Shown one piece after another: positions 1 to 5,137 of a stretch of 5,337 nucleotides of DNA. The notes under the pieces are model-generated. The model saw nothing but the letters and a program-made list of their open reading frames with translations, made no database searches and had not been told where the DNA came from. The translations under genes and the position numbers were made by a program. Each line of letters opens with the position of its first letter. The first letter of the stretch is position 1. The DNA comes from Candidatus Bathyarchaeum sp. (GTDB taxonomy: Archaea > Thermoproteota > Bathyarchaeia > Bathyarchaeales > Bathyarchaeaceae), in assembly GCA_003096255.1 (NCBI GenBank), contig PIXS01000167.1, positions 1 through 5,337 on the forward strand, in the 5' to 3' direction.

Positions 1-694
1 CAGAGGGGATTTCATGTCCCAGAACTCTTTGGACCAGTGGGTAGGGGAATTTGTCAAAGCCTGCCTCAACGGGGGTGTGTGTTGTAGATATGCAATGATT
101 TCGCACGTCCTCAACGTTATATTCGTGGTTGCGCAGTAGCTCCAAAGTTAAGAGTGCAGAGTGTCCCTCGTTCATGTGGTATTTGCTTATGGTAAAGCCC
201 AAAGCATCAAGCATACGAGTGCCGCCTATGCCCAAGACAATTTCTTGTTTTAGACGATTGGTTTCATCTCCGCCATAGAGACTATCGGTTATGCGGCGGT
301 CTTCGGGGGAATTTCCTTCAACATCAGTGTCAAGGAAAAGGATGGGAACGGTGCTGCCCAAAGCGCTTTTGTGTTCGTATATCCATGCTTGAACTGTGAC
401 GGGGCGATTTTCGATTTTTATCTCGATGGTTTTGGATGCAAGTTCTGTAACTTGTGTTGGGTCCCAGTCATCTGGGAGTTCGCTTTGCTCACCTGATCCG
501 TTGAGTTTTTGCTTTAGATAGCCCTTTCGACTAACCAAAGTAACGGCGACCATGGGCACAGACAAATCGGCGCTGGAACGAATAACATCACCAGCTAAAA
601 CACCCAATCCGCCACTGTAAGTATGAATATCATTTCGAATGCCCACTTCCATAGAAAAATAAGCAATTTTATTACCATTCAAAGGAGTCTGCAC
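1..694 (-). CDS. Alpha-glucan (glycogen/maltodextrin) phosphorylase, N-terminal part, cut by left edge
   Basis: This is a partial GT35 alpha-glucan phosphorylase, which would release glucose 1-phosphate from storage glucan or maltodextrin in the cytoplasm using pyridoxal phosphate. About 231 codons are visible. Seen: KIAYFSMEVGI (residues 9-19), HTYSGGLGVLAGD (24-36), the RKGYLKQ segment, HMNEGHSAL (173-181) and TTHTPVEAGFDKF (from 204), all in the order typical of this family. The PLP-lysine region lies beyond the edge. The N-terminus starts almost directly at the IAYFSME block, so the extra N-terminal domain found in, for example, Thermotoga-type enzymes is absent. No in-frame ATG precedes the conserved block. 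I chose GTG at 694 because GAGGGTG at 709-703 is a Shine-Dalgarno-like sequence 8 bases upstream. GTG at 700 and TTG at 682 are alternatives; the frame is open back to a stop at 803-805. It diverges from the flavin reductase. Family assignment is firm; exact substrate and start are not. Confidence 0.93.
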   Translation of the reverse strand, partial: MQTPLNGNKIAYFSMEVGIRNDIHTYSGGLGVLAGDVIRSSADLSVPMVAVTLVSRKGYLKQKLNGSGEQSELPDDWDPTQVTELASKTIEIKIENRPVTVQAWIYEHKSALGSTVPILFLDTDVEGNSPEDRRITDSLYGGDETNRLKQEIVLGIGGTRMLDALGFTISKYHMNEGHSALLTLELLRNHEYNVEDVRNHCISTTHTPVEAGFDKFPYPLVQRVLGHEIPS

Positions 695-941
695 AGACAC
701 GCCACCCTCAAACCAAACCTCAAATCTAAAACCAACTAGACCTAATAACCTTTTATTCCAGGCAACAACCCAAATAATCAGAGCCCAACAGGGGTTAAAT
801 AGTTATCCTAAACACAAACTCGTCAAATCTACAAACCCAAAAGATTCCATAGCCAAAAACGCACCAAAAGCTGCGGTGAGAATGTTTTAATTTTGTTTTA
901 GCATTCAGTTATAGTGGATAAAGTGTTTCTGAGTTGTGTTT
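695..941. promoter_or_regulatory. Divergent intergenic region with weak TATA candidates for both neighbours
   Basis: About 247 bases separate the divergent phosphorylase and flavin reductase starts. For the minus-strand gene, AATAAAAG at 757-750 is a plausible TATA box, which would put transcription start near 724 and a leader of roughly 30 bases before GTG 694. For the plus-strand gene, TTTTAATTTT at 885-894 would give a leader of about 28 bases, while TTATAG at 909-914 would give a near-leaderless message. I see no copy of the GTCG/CGAC operator found further right and no ORF of note. Box assignments are by eye and tentative. Confidence 0.35.
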
Positions 942-1643
942 ATGAAGTTTGAAAGTTTTATTAAGGAAATTGTTCCGCGTTTAGAGGGTGTAACGAGTTT
1001 TCGGTTTCCTCGGCCCGATAAATTGGTTTACAAAGCAGGGCAGTATATGCTTGTTACCATAACATCTGGCGAGAAGCAAATGATGCATGCTTTTAGCATT
1101 TCAGGCAGCCCCACTGAGCCAGATTACATAGAATTTACCAAAAAATTCACTGATAGCGAATACTCCAACACACTAAAAGCCCTAAAACCCTTAGATTGGG
1201 CACAAATCGACGCGCCCCACGGCAACTTCACCTTCGAGGGAGAACACCCAAAAATCGCCTTGCTCACAGGCGGCATAGGCATAACCCCCTTTAGAAGCAT
1301 ATGCAAATACTGCACAGACAAACAAATCAACAGCCAAATCACCCTGTTCTATGGATGCCGCAACCCCAGCGAAATAGCCTTCAAAGATGACCTAATGCAG
1401 ATGCAAAAACAAAACAAGAACCTCAAAATAGTTGTCACAGTCAACCAAGCCGACAGCACATGGCAAGGACCTGTAGGAAACATCACCCACAACCTTGTTA
1501 AACAGCACCTACCCGACTACAAAGACCACATGTTCTACGCTTGCGGTCCACCAGGCATGGTTAAAGCCATGACCAACATGATAAAAGAGCTAGAACTGCC
1601 CGAAACGCAGCTAAAGCTCGAAAACTTTGCGGGATACACATAA
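942..1643 (+). CDS. FAD/NAD(P)H oxidoreductase, ferredoxin-NADP reductase-like, single flavin unit
   Basis: A 233-residue cytoplasmic flavoprotein of the ferredoxin-NADP reductase superfamily, expected to pass electrons between NAD(P)H and an unidentified acceptor through FAD. Residues 1-100 form the FAD-binding barrel with KAGQYMLV (31-38) and HAFSISGSP (49-57), the position of the RxYSxxS flavin motif. Residues 103-233 form the NAD(P)-binding half with LLTGGIGITP (107-116), FYGCRNPSE (137-145), FYACGPPGMV (198-207) and a terminal ENFAGY (227-232). There is no 2Fe-2S domain and no cysteine cluster, so the redox partner must be separate. The usual Arg of the flavin motif is His49. ATG 942 is preferred over GTG 936, two codons upstream, since MKFESF is a natural start and no ribosome site separates the two. 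It stands alone: the phosphorylase diverges from it and a T-run terminator follows. Fold is secure; substrate unknown. Confidence 0.9.
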   Translation: MKFESFIKEIVPRLEGVTSFRFPRPDKLVYKAGQYMLVTITSGEKQMMHAFSISGSPTEPDYIEFTKKFTDSEYSNTLKALKPLDWAQIDAPHGNFTFEGEHPKIALLTGGIGITPFRSICKYCTDKQINSQITLFYGCRNPSEIAFKDDLMQMQKQNKNLKIVVTVNQADSTWQGPVGNITHNLVKQHLPDYKDHMFYACGPPGMVKAMTNMIKELELPETQLKLENFAGYT

Positions 1644-1666
1644 CATCCCTTTTCCACAATAGCCCC

Positions 1667-1675
1667 TTTTCTTTT
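1667..1675 (+). terminator. Probable T-run terminator of the flavin reductase
   Basis: TTTTCTTTT lies 24 bases after the reductase stop, preceded by two CCCTTTT/CCCCTTTT runs. Archaeal RNA polymerase often terminates at such T-runs without a strong hairpin. It overlaps the left edge of operator 1. Confidence 0.4.
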
Positions 1676-1699
1676 GTCGGTCGAGGTGTTAACCGACAA
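1674..1699 (+). promoter_or_regulatory. Operator 1: perfect 8-base inverted repeat next to TATA box
   Basis: TTGTCGGT (1674-1681) and ACCGACAA (1692-1699) are perfect inverted arms around a 10-base spacer. The right arm ends just before TTTTAAATA at 1702, so a bound protein would cover the TFB-recognition element and block or reset preinitiation. The core GTCGAGG...TTAACCGAC is shared with operator 2 and the TTGTCGG...ACCGAC pattern with operator 3. The presumed binder is the TrmB-like regulator at 5138 (inference). Confidence 0.6.
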
Positions 1700-1776
1700 G
1701 ATTTTAAATAGCACAAAGGCAGTACGCTGGTTTTTGTAGGACTATAAAAGCTTGAAAGGATTTTTTGAAAAAATCC
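1675..1776 (+). repeat. Promoter/5'-end repeat, copy 1
   Basis: This stretch matches about 2140-2240 at most positions by eye: the operator core, AGATTTTAAATA, GTACGC, a TTTT.TAGGA leader, AAAG.TTGAAAG at the start codon and a TTTTGAAAAA tract in the first codons. Similarity fades after about 13 codons. It covers promoter, leader and first codons, as expected for a tandem gene duplication whose first copy has lost its body. Confidence 0.65.
1702..1710 (+). promoter_or_regulatory. TATA box of the 22-codon unit
   Basis: TTTTAAATA is identical to the box at 2166-2174 and sits 50 bases before the TTG at 1752, against 48 in the propeller gene. It predicts a transcript start near 1730 and a leader of about 20 bases. 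Confidence 0.55.
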
Positions 1777-1820
1777 AAACAGAGGCCACCTTAGTCACCT
1801 CATCGAAAACACAAAAATAA
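1752..1820 (+). pseudogene. 22-codon ORF: collapsed paralog of the propeller gene, or mini-gene
   Basis: TTG at 1752 begins a 22-codon frame (starts MKGFFEKIQTE, ends SSKTQK) closed by TAA at 1818-1820. Its promoter, leader, TTG start and first codons resemble those of the 860-residue gene (which starts MKDIILK). Its last codons, GAAAACACAAAAATAA, resemble GGAAACGCAAATGA at the end of that gene (KRK then stop). The distance from stop codon to stem element is 66 bases here and 65 there. The simplest reading is a tandem paralog with nearly all of its coding body deleted. The remaining frame is open, so a short expressed peptide cannot be excluded; the peptide itself shows no signal peptide or recognisable motif. 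Confidence 0.45.
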
Positions 1821-1842
1821 CCACACAATATGATCAAAAAAG

Positions 1843-1853
1843 TTTCTTTTTTG
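1843..1853 (+). terminator. Conserved T-run after the 22-codon ORF
   Basis: TTTCTTTTTTG, identical to 4819-4829 after the propeller gene and at nearly the same distance from the stop codon (22 bases against 22). It is a likely archaeal T-run termination site, though read-through into the stem element beyond is possible. Confidence 0.45.
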
Positions 1854-1886
1854 CACTTATGAAAAAGGGGTCAAAGCAAAAGTGGA

Positions 1887-1970
1887 GCTGAATGAGCTTG
1901 GGTGATGGTTTATGCAGCAATAAACTGTTTGGTTTCATTTGTCTTCCTATTTTGGTTCCCAAGCCCCAGT
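1887..1970 (+). ncRNA. Candidate structured element, copy 1
   Basis: A 7-base-pair stem GCTTGGG/CCCAAGC closes a loop of about 55 bases, extended outward across an A-C mismatch by G1894-C1966 and then by CTG/CAG with a terminal G-T wobble. Compared with copy 2, one T is missing in the left arm and one A in the right arm, so pairing is kept. Strand and transcription are unproven; plus is assumed because both upstream genes read that way. No known RNA family is recognised. Confidence 0.35.
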
Positions 1971-1999
1971 AAATCCATTTACAAAATATTTTGGGCTGT

Positions 2000-2017
2000 A
2001 CTACCAGTGGTGGTAGT
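2000..2017 (+). repeat. Perfect 7-base-pair hairpin with 4-base loop
   Basis: ACTACCA (2000-2006) and TGGTAGT (2011-2017) flank GTGG. No T-run follows directly, so it is not a classic terminator. It has no counterpart in the downstream copy of the repeat, which diverges at this point. Role unknown. Confidence 0.3.
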
Positions 2018-2142
2018 TCTAGGTGAAGCACTGAGTATGTGATTTTTCCAAATCCAGCATCTTTTTGAATCTAACTTTTGCTGTTTTTCCGGCAGGCAAC
2101 GTCATTTTTGTACTTATTGTTATTTTCATATCCATATTCGTA

Positions 2143-2162
2143 AGTCGAGGCATTAACCGACT
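2143..2162 (+). promoter_or_regulatory. Operator 2 upstream of the propeller gene
   Basis: AGTCG (2143-2147) and CGACT (2158-2162) form an inverted repeat around a 10-base spacer. The stretch GTCGAGGCATTAACCGAC differs from operator 1 at only two positions (GTCGAGGTGTTAACCGAC). It ends a few bases before the TATA box at 2166, the same placement as operator 1. Confidence 0.6.
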
Positions 2163-2165
2163 AGA

Positions 2166-2174
2166 TTTTAAATA
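2166..2174 (+). promoter_or_regulatory. TATA box of the propeller gene
   Basis: TTTTAAATA, 48 bases before the TTG start, predicts a transcription start near 2195 and a leader of about 20 bases with no strong ribosome-binding site (only AAAAAGG directly before the TTG). Confidence 0.6.
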
Positions 2175-2213
2175 ATCAAAACTCGTACGCGATTTTTATA
2201 GGATTGAAAAAGG

Positions 2214-4796
2214 TTGAAAGATATTATTTTGAAAAATAACAAGCATACCCGAAACCAAACTGTAACTGCAATTGTCCTTGTGCTGATGTTAACTATTGCT
2301 TTTTCGGTCACCACTTTTGTTCCTAGCGTACAAGCGGCTCATACAGAATCCGACACTTACGCATTCATAACTGTCGCGCCTGACCCTGTGGGTGTGGGTC
2401 AAACAGTATCTGCCATGTATTGGCTCGTGGAAATGAATCCCCTATCTGGAGCGAATCAGGAGGCTGTCTGGCAGGATTTCACTTTAGTAATTACCAAGCC
2501 TGACGAAACAACGGAGACTATAGTAACCGATGCAAACTCCGCCGCAGGCGCAGTCACCAATTATACCCCTGACCAAGTTGGAACCTACACTTTTACTTTC
2601 AAATTCCTTGGCGAGCAAATCACGACTTCTACAATTGACAATTACTACAAACCCAGCACAGCTACAACCTCGATTACTGTTCAGGAGGACCCTATAGAGG
2701 CACTGCCACAAAATCCAATTCCAAATGATTACTGGCAACGACCAATAAACTGGGAAAACCAGATATGGACTTCCATCTCAGGAAACTGGTTTGGGGATAT
2801 CCATCTTTGGAGTAATTGGCAAGCGCACGGAAAAACTCAAGGCATAAACCCTGACACCATAGCCCCAGGAAGCGCTCACGTAATGTGGACTTTTCCCATA
2901 GCCTTTGGAGGCCAAATCGGTGGCTCAATGTACACTGACAACGACAAAAGCAACTATTTCGTTGGAAAATCATACAAAGAATACTGGATGCCCCCAGTTA
3001 TCATAAACGGCGTCATGTTCTACAACAGTCCACTGGGCATACCACCCCGAACAGGAGTAACAGCCGTGAATCTGCTTACGGGAGAAGAAATCTGGCATAA
3101 CGAAAACATTCCTTCCATTAGCTTTGGAACAGTGTATTCGGAGCATAACCCAAACGAAGTAGGCGGCTGGCCATACCTATGGTCCACAGGCAGCAACTAC
3201 ACAATGTATGACGCAAACACAGGAAGAGAAATCCTAACCGTAACAGGCATGTCAGGAACCCCAATCATCGACCCAACAGGACAACTACTTGTCTACAGGC
3301 TACAACCAATTAACGCCACTCATGGGTTCTTGTCAATGTGGAACCAGAGCAGAGGCACAGGAAGCAGAGGCGATGAACCATGGAACAGCTGGGCATACAG
3401 CACACCCGCAGGCGCAGTACTTAGCTACGAAAAAGGAATACAATGGAACGTAACAGTACCCATATTCCCACAAACAGGGACCTCGGTATCCATCTGGGCA
3501 GTAAACGATGGCGTAGTTCTTGTCACTGGGTCAGCATCAATTCAGGATTACCAAACAGAAGCAGGATATAGCGCATACACTGGAGAACTTCTATGGCACA
3601 CAAACCGCTCCATAGGAATGATTCAAGAAACAACAGCATGCCTACCAGGACCCGTAGCAAACGGAGTGTACACAGAGCACAACAAACAAGTCGGCACATA
3701 CTACGCTTTTGACATCCACACAGGAGAGTTACTTTGGGGACCAACCGAACCAGACACTAACGCATGGAACTCACTAACTAGACAAGGAATAGGCGACGGC
3801 GACAAATTCGTCATGGCAGGCGTAGCCTCAGCAAGAGCATACAACGCACAAACAGGCGGTCTGGACTGGGAATTCTTCGCACCATCCGCAGGCCTCGAAG
3901 TAGCCAACCCAACGTATCCATTTGAAGGCATGTACAACTGCTTAATTGGAGGCGGCTTAACCTTCCTGTCGGTTACCAACAGCCACGGCAATCAACTCTT
4001 TAGAGGCGCAAAAATGTATGCCGTCAACATGACCACCGGAGAGGAAGAGTGGAGCATAGATGGATTCTACGGAGAAGCACACGGCGGCGGACACGCACTA
4101 GCAGATGGCTGCCTCGTCGCACACAACATGTACGACAACCAAATCTACATAATCGGCAAAGGTCGCTCAGCTACAACAATCTCGGCACCTAACACAGCAC
4201 AACCCCTCGGATTAAGCGTATTACTACAAGGAACCGTAACCGACCAATCACCCGGCGATACTTGTCTTGGAATACCAGCAGCAGGAACCCCCGCAATCTC
4301 AGACCAACACATGAGCCAATGGATGTCATACCTCTACATGCAAAAACCCAAACCAGCAGACGCAACAGGAGTTACAGTGCACCTAACAGCCATTGACCCC
4401 AACGGCAACACCCAAGACATTGGATACACAACCAGCAACTCACTAGGCAACTATGCAATCGAATGGGAACCACCAGTGCCAGGACTGTACACTGTAACTG
4501 CAACATTTGAGGGCTCAGAATCATACTTCCGCAGCGAAGCAGGAACATCATTTATCGTCTCCGAAGCAGCCTCAGCTCCAGCAGCCTCACCAGCAACACC
4601 ACAACAACCAACAGCTACACCATCAACCAACACACAAACACCAACCCCAATACAACCCACCACACCATCACCCAGCACAGCACCCCAACCAGCAACTAAC
4701 GCTATTCCAACATCCACATATCTAGTCGTAGGCGCAACGATAGCTGTGATAGCCATAGCCACCGCAGTTGCCATAGCCATAAGGAAACGCAAATGA
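2214..4796 (+). CDS. Secreted, membrane-anchored PQQ-type beta-propeller surface protein
   Basis: 860 residues exported to the cell surface. Residues 1-41 form a signal peptide: basic start with K2, K7, K10 and R13, hydrophobic core about 18-35, probable cleavage near VQAA. Residues 43-158 resemble an Ig-like domain. Residues 222-650 form a propeller with PQQ-type blade signatures such as AVNLLTGEEIW (284), YDANTGREIL (332), YTGELLW (455), FDIHTGELLW (499), YNAQTGGLDW (543) and AVNMTTGEEEW (603). Residues 651-783 resemble a second Ig-like domain, split by an insert with SDQHMSQWMSYLYMQ (696-710). A Pro/Thr/Ser stalk (784-831), a membrane helix (834-856) and RKRK end the protein. Several N-X-S/T sequons suggest glycosylation. 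The TTG start is supported by the conserved promoter spacing and signal peptide; the next Met (25) would cut the signal peptide. The ligand is unknown. PQQ-like repeats are often structural, so PQQ-dependent dehydrogenase activity should not be assumed. Confidence 0.88.
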   Translation: MKDIILKNNKHTRNQTVTAIVLVLMLTIAFSVTTFVPSVQAAHTESDTYAFITVAPDPVGVGQTVSAMYWLVEMNPLSGANQEAVWQDFTLVITKPDETTETIVTDANSAAGAVTNYTPDQVGTYTFTFKFLGEQITTSTIDNYYKPSTATTSITVQEDPIEALPQNPIPNDYWQRPINWENQIWTSISGNWFGDIHLWSNWQAHGKTQGINPDTIAPGSAHVMWTFPIAFGGQIGGSMYTDNDKSNYFVGKSYKEYWMPPVIINGVMFYNSPLGIPPRTGVTAVNLLTGEEIWHNENIPSISFGTVYSEHNPNEVGGWPYLWSTGSNYTMYDANTGREILTVTGMSGTPIIDPTGQLLVYRLQPINATHGFLSMWNQSRGTGSRGDEPWNSWAYSTPAGAVLSYEKGIQWNVTVPIFPQTGTSVSIWAVNDGVVLVTGSASIQDYQTEAGYSAYTGELLWHTNRSIGMIQETTACLPGPVANGVYTEHNKQVGTYYAFDIHTGELLWGPTEPDTNAWNSLTRQGIGDGDKFVMAGVASARAYNAQTGGLDWEFFAPSAGLEVANPTYPFEGMYNCLIGGGLTFLSVTNSHGNQLFRGAKMYAVNMTTGEEEWSIDGFYGEAHGGGHALADGCLVAHNMYDNQIYIIGKGRSATTISAPNTAQPLGLSVLLQGTVTDQSPGDTCLGIPAAGTPAISDQHMSQWMSYLYMQKPKPADATGVTVHLTAIDPNGNTQDIGYTTSNSLGNYAIEWEPPVPGLYTVTATFEGSESYFRSEAGTSFIVSEAASAPAASPATPQQPTATPSTNTQTPTPIQPTTPSPSTAPQPATNAIPTSTYLVVGATIAVIAIATAVAIAIRKRK

Positions 4797-4800
4797 ACAC

Positions 4801-4829
4801 AGAAGTTCATTTCCCTTCTTTCTTTTTTG
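4801..4829 (+). terminator. Terminator of the propeller gene
   Basis: A weak hairpin AGAAG (4801-4805) / CTTCT (4815-4819) is followed by TTCTTTTTTG, just after the stop codon. The T-run TTTCTTTTTTG (4819-4829) is identical to the one at 1843-1853, so the T-run rather than the hairpin is the conserved part. Confidence 0.5.
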
Positions 4830-4972
4830 ACCAACTAAAAAAAGGTAAAAACAAAAAGTGAGCTGAAAGGGCTTTGGGCAAAGATTTCGTATTAGCAAAA
4901 GGATGTTTGGTTTCATTTTCTTTTCCCTATTTTGGTTCCCAAAGCCCCAGCAAATCAACAAAAAATAGGGCG
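4816..4972 (+). repeat. 3'-flank repeat, copy 2, with stem element
   Basis: The partner of 1840-1998. Shared blocks include TTTCTTTTTTG, AAAAGTG.AGCTGAA, GTTTGGTTTCATTT, CCTATTTTGGTTCCC and AAGCCCCAG.AAATC. Together with the promoter repeat it brackets the propeller gene and the 22-codon ORF in the same order. Confidence 0.65.
4862..4951 (+). ncRNA. Candidate structured element, copy 2
   Basis: GGGCTTTGGG (4869-4878) pairs perfectly with CCCAAAGCCC (4938-4947). After an AAA bulge the stem continues with GCTG (4862-4865) and CAGC (4948-4951). The loop of about 59 bases holds the best-conserved sequence of the repeat (GTTTGGTTTCATTTT and CCCTATTTTGGTT). It could be a 3' untranslated structure, a processed small RNA or a DNA-level site. 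It lies beyond the T-run, so it would need read-through or its own promoter. No known RNA family is recognised. Confidence 0.4.
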
Positions 4973-5053
4973 CCTTCCAGGACAATTGTTTTTTGCGGGT
5001 TTTTGGTATTTGGAGCTTTTATTTTGACAAGAGGGGCAATAACGTGTGAATGT

Positions 5054-5076
5054 TGTCGGGCATGACCTGACCGACC
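5054..5076 (+). promoter_or_regulatory. Operator 3 upstream of the TrmB-like regulator
   Basis: TTGTCGG (5053-5059) and ACCGAC (5070-5075) repeat the pattern of operator 1 with a spacer one base shorter; GTCGG/CCGAC are exact inverted arms. The right arm ends 5 bases before the TATA-like TTAATAA. Its place in front of the regulator's own gene suggests autoregulation (inference). Confidence 0.5.
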
Positions 5077-5080
5077 AAAG

Positions 5081-5087
5081 TTAATAA
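5081..5087 (+). promoter_or_regulatory. TATA-like box of the regulator gene
   Basis: TTAATAA is placed relative to operator 3 as the TTTTAAATA boxes are to operators 1 and 2. It predicts a transcription start near 5110 and a leader of about 28 bases containing the ribosome-binding site. Confidence 0.4.
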
Positions 5088-5122
5088 GCACCTGAGTCAA
5101 CTTTACGCCCCTGATATGAAAT

Positions 5123-5129
5123 AGGAGAG
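5123..5129 (+). promoter_or_regulatory. Ribosome-binding site that decides the regulator's TTG start
   Basis: AGGAGAG lies 8 bases before TTG 5138. The only ATG nearby (5116) is followed two codons later by a stop, and an in-frame TGA at 5117-5119 limits the frame, so TTG 5138 is the best start. Confidence 0.6.
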
Positions 5130-5137
5130 TTAGGTTA

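Larger units (their letters stand above)
1840..1998 (+). repeat. 3'-flank repeat, copy 1, with stem element
   Basis: This region matches 4816-4972 with small indels. The best block runs from GTTTGGTTTCATTT (1927-1940) through CCTATTTTGGTTCCC (1946-1960) to AAGCCCCAG (1961-1969). The stem pairs GCTTGGG (1896-1902) with CCCAAGC (1958-1964) and, further out, CTG (1888-1890) with CAG (1967-1969). Indels between the copies shift the reading frame on both strands, so it is conserved as nucleic acid rather than as protein. Confidence 0.65.
1644..2213. other. 570-base intergenic region with decayed or miniature gene unit and two operators
   Basis: No conventional gene fits here. In order the stretch holds: a T-run after the reductase (1667-1675), operator 1 (1674-1699), a TATA box (1702-1710), a 22-codon TTG ORF (1752-1820), a T-run (1843-1853), a stem element (1887-1970), a small perfect hairpin (2000-2017), a T-rich stretch with nothing recognisable (about 2040-2135), operator 2 (2143-2162) and the TATA box of the propeller gene (2166-2174). 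The first half mirrors the start and end of the propeller gene downstream. Confidence 0.7.
2140..2240 (+). repeat. Promoter/5'-end repeat, copy 2 (propeller gene)
   Basis: The partner of 1675-1776. It contains operator 2, TTTTAAATA, GTACGC, the leader with TATAGGA and the TTG start of the propeller gene. The preserved spacing from operator to TATA box to start codon indicates that the whole control region was duplicated as a block. Confidence 0.65.
4797..5137. other. 341-base intergenic region: repeat, stem element, regulator promoter
   Basis: After the propeller stop codon come a T-run (4819-4829), the second stem element (4862-4951), a T-rich stretch with further T-runs (4989-4994 and 5000-5004) that may back up termination, operator 3 (5054-5076), a TATA-like box (5081-5087) and a ribosome-binding site (5123-5129) for the regulator. 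No convincing gene lies here; the open frame at 4874-5065 runs through the repeat. Confidence 0.65.

Noticed and set aside
1834..2031. Minus-strand frame in copy 1 that resembles the minus-strand frame at 4722-4985 (both contain MKPN)
   Set aside because: The likeness comes from the nucleotide repeat. Uncompensated indels put intervening codons out of frame between the copies, and the second frame overlaps the end of the propeller gene.
2065..2175. TTG-started frame of 36 codons with a hydrophobic stretch (VIFVLIVIFISIFV)
   Set aside because: It runs straight through operator 2 and the TATA box, has no ribosome site, and T-rich DNA readily encodes such hydrophobic runs by chance.
1644..2213. 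tRNA or other classical RNA gene in the intergenic region
   Set aside because: No cloverleaf, no T-loop GTTCRA-type motif in position, and lower G+C than expected for a stable RNA.
4507..4725. Gln/His-rich plus-strand frame
   Set aside because: It is a shifted reading of the Pro/Thr/Ser stalk codons of the propeller gene.
4451..4834. 127-codon minus-strand frame
   Set aside because: Antisense shadow of the stalk and membrane helix; low-complexity composition and no independent signals.
4874..5065. 63-codon plus-strand frame with a hydrophobic C-terminal half
   Set aside because: It starts inside the stem arm and crosses the conserved repeat; the matching frame in copy 1 is shifted and stops early, so the conservation is not at protein level.
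1674..5076. The three inverted repeats considered as a CRISPR array or transposon ends
   Set aside because: There is no regular spacing or spacers, no transposase and no target-site duplication visible; their placement next to TATA boxes fits operators better.
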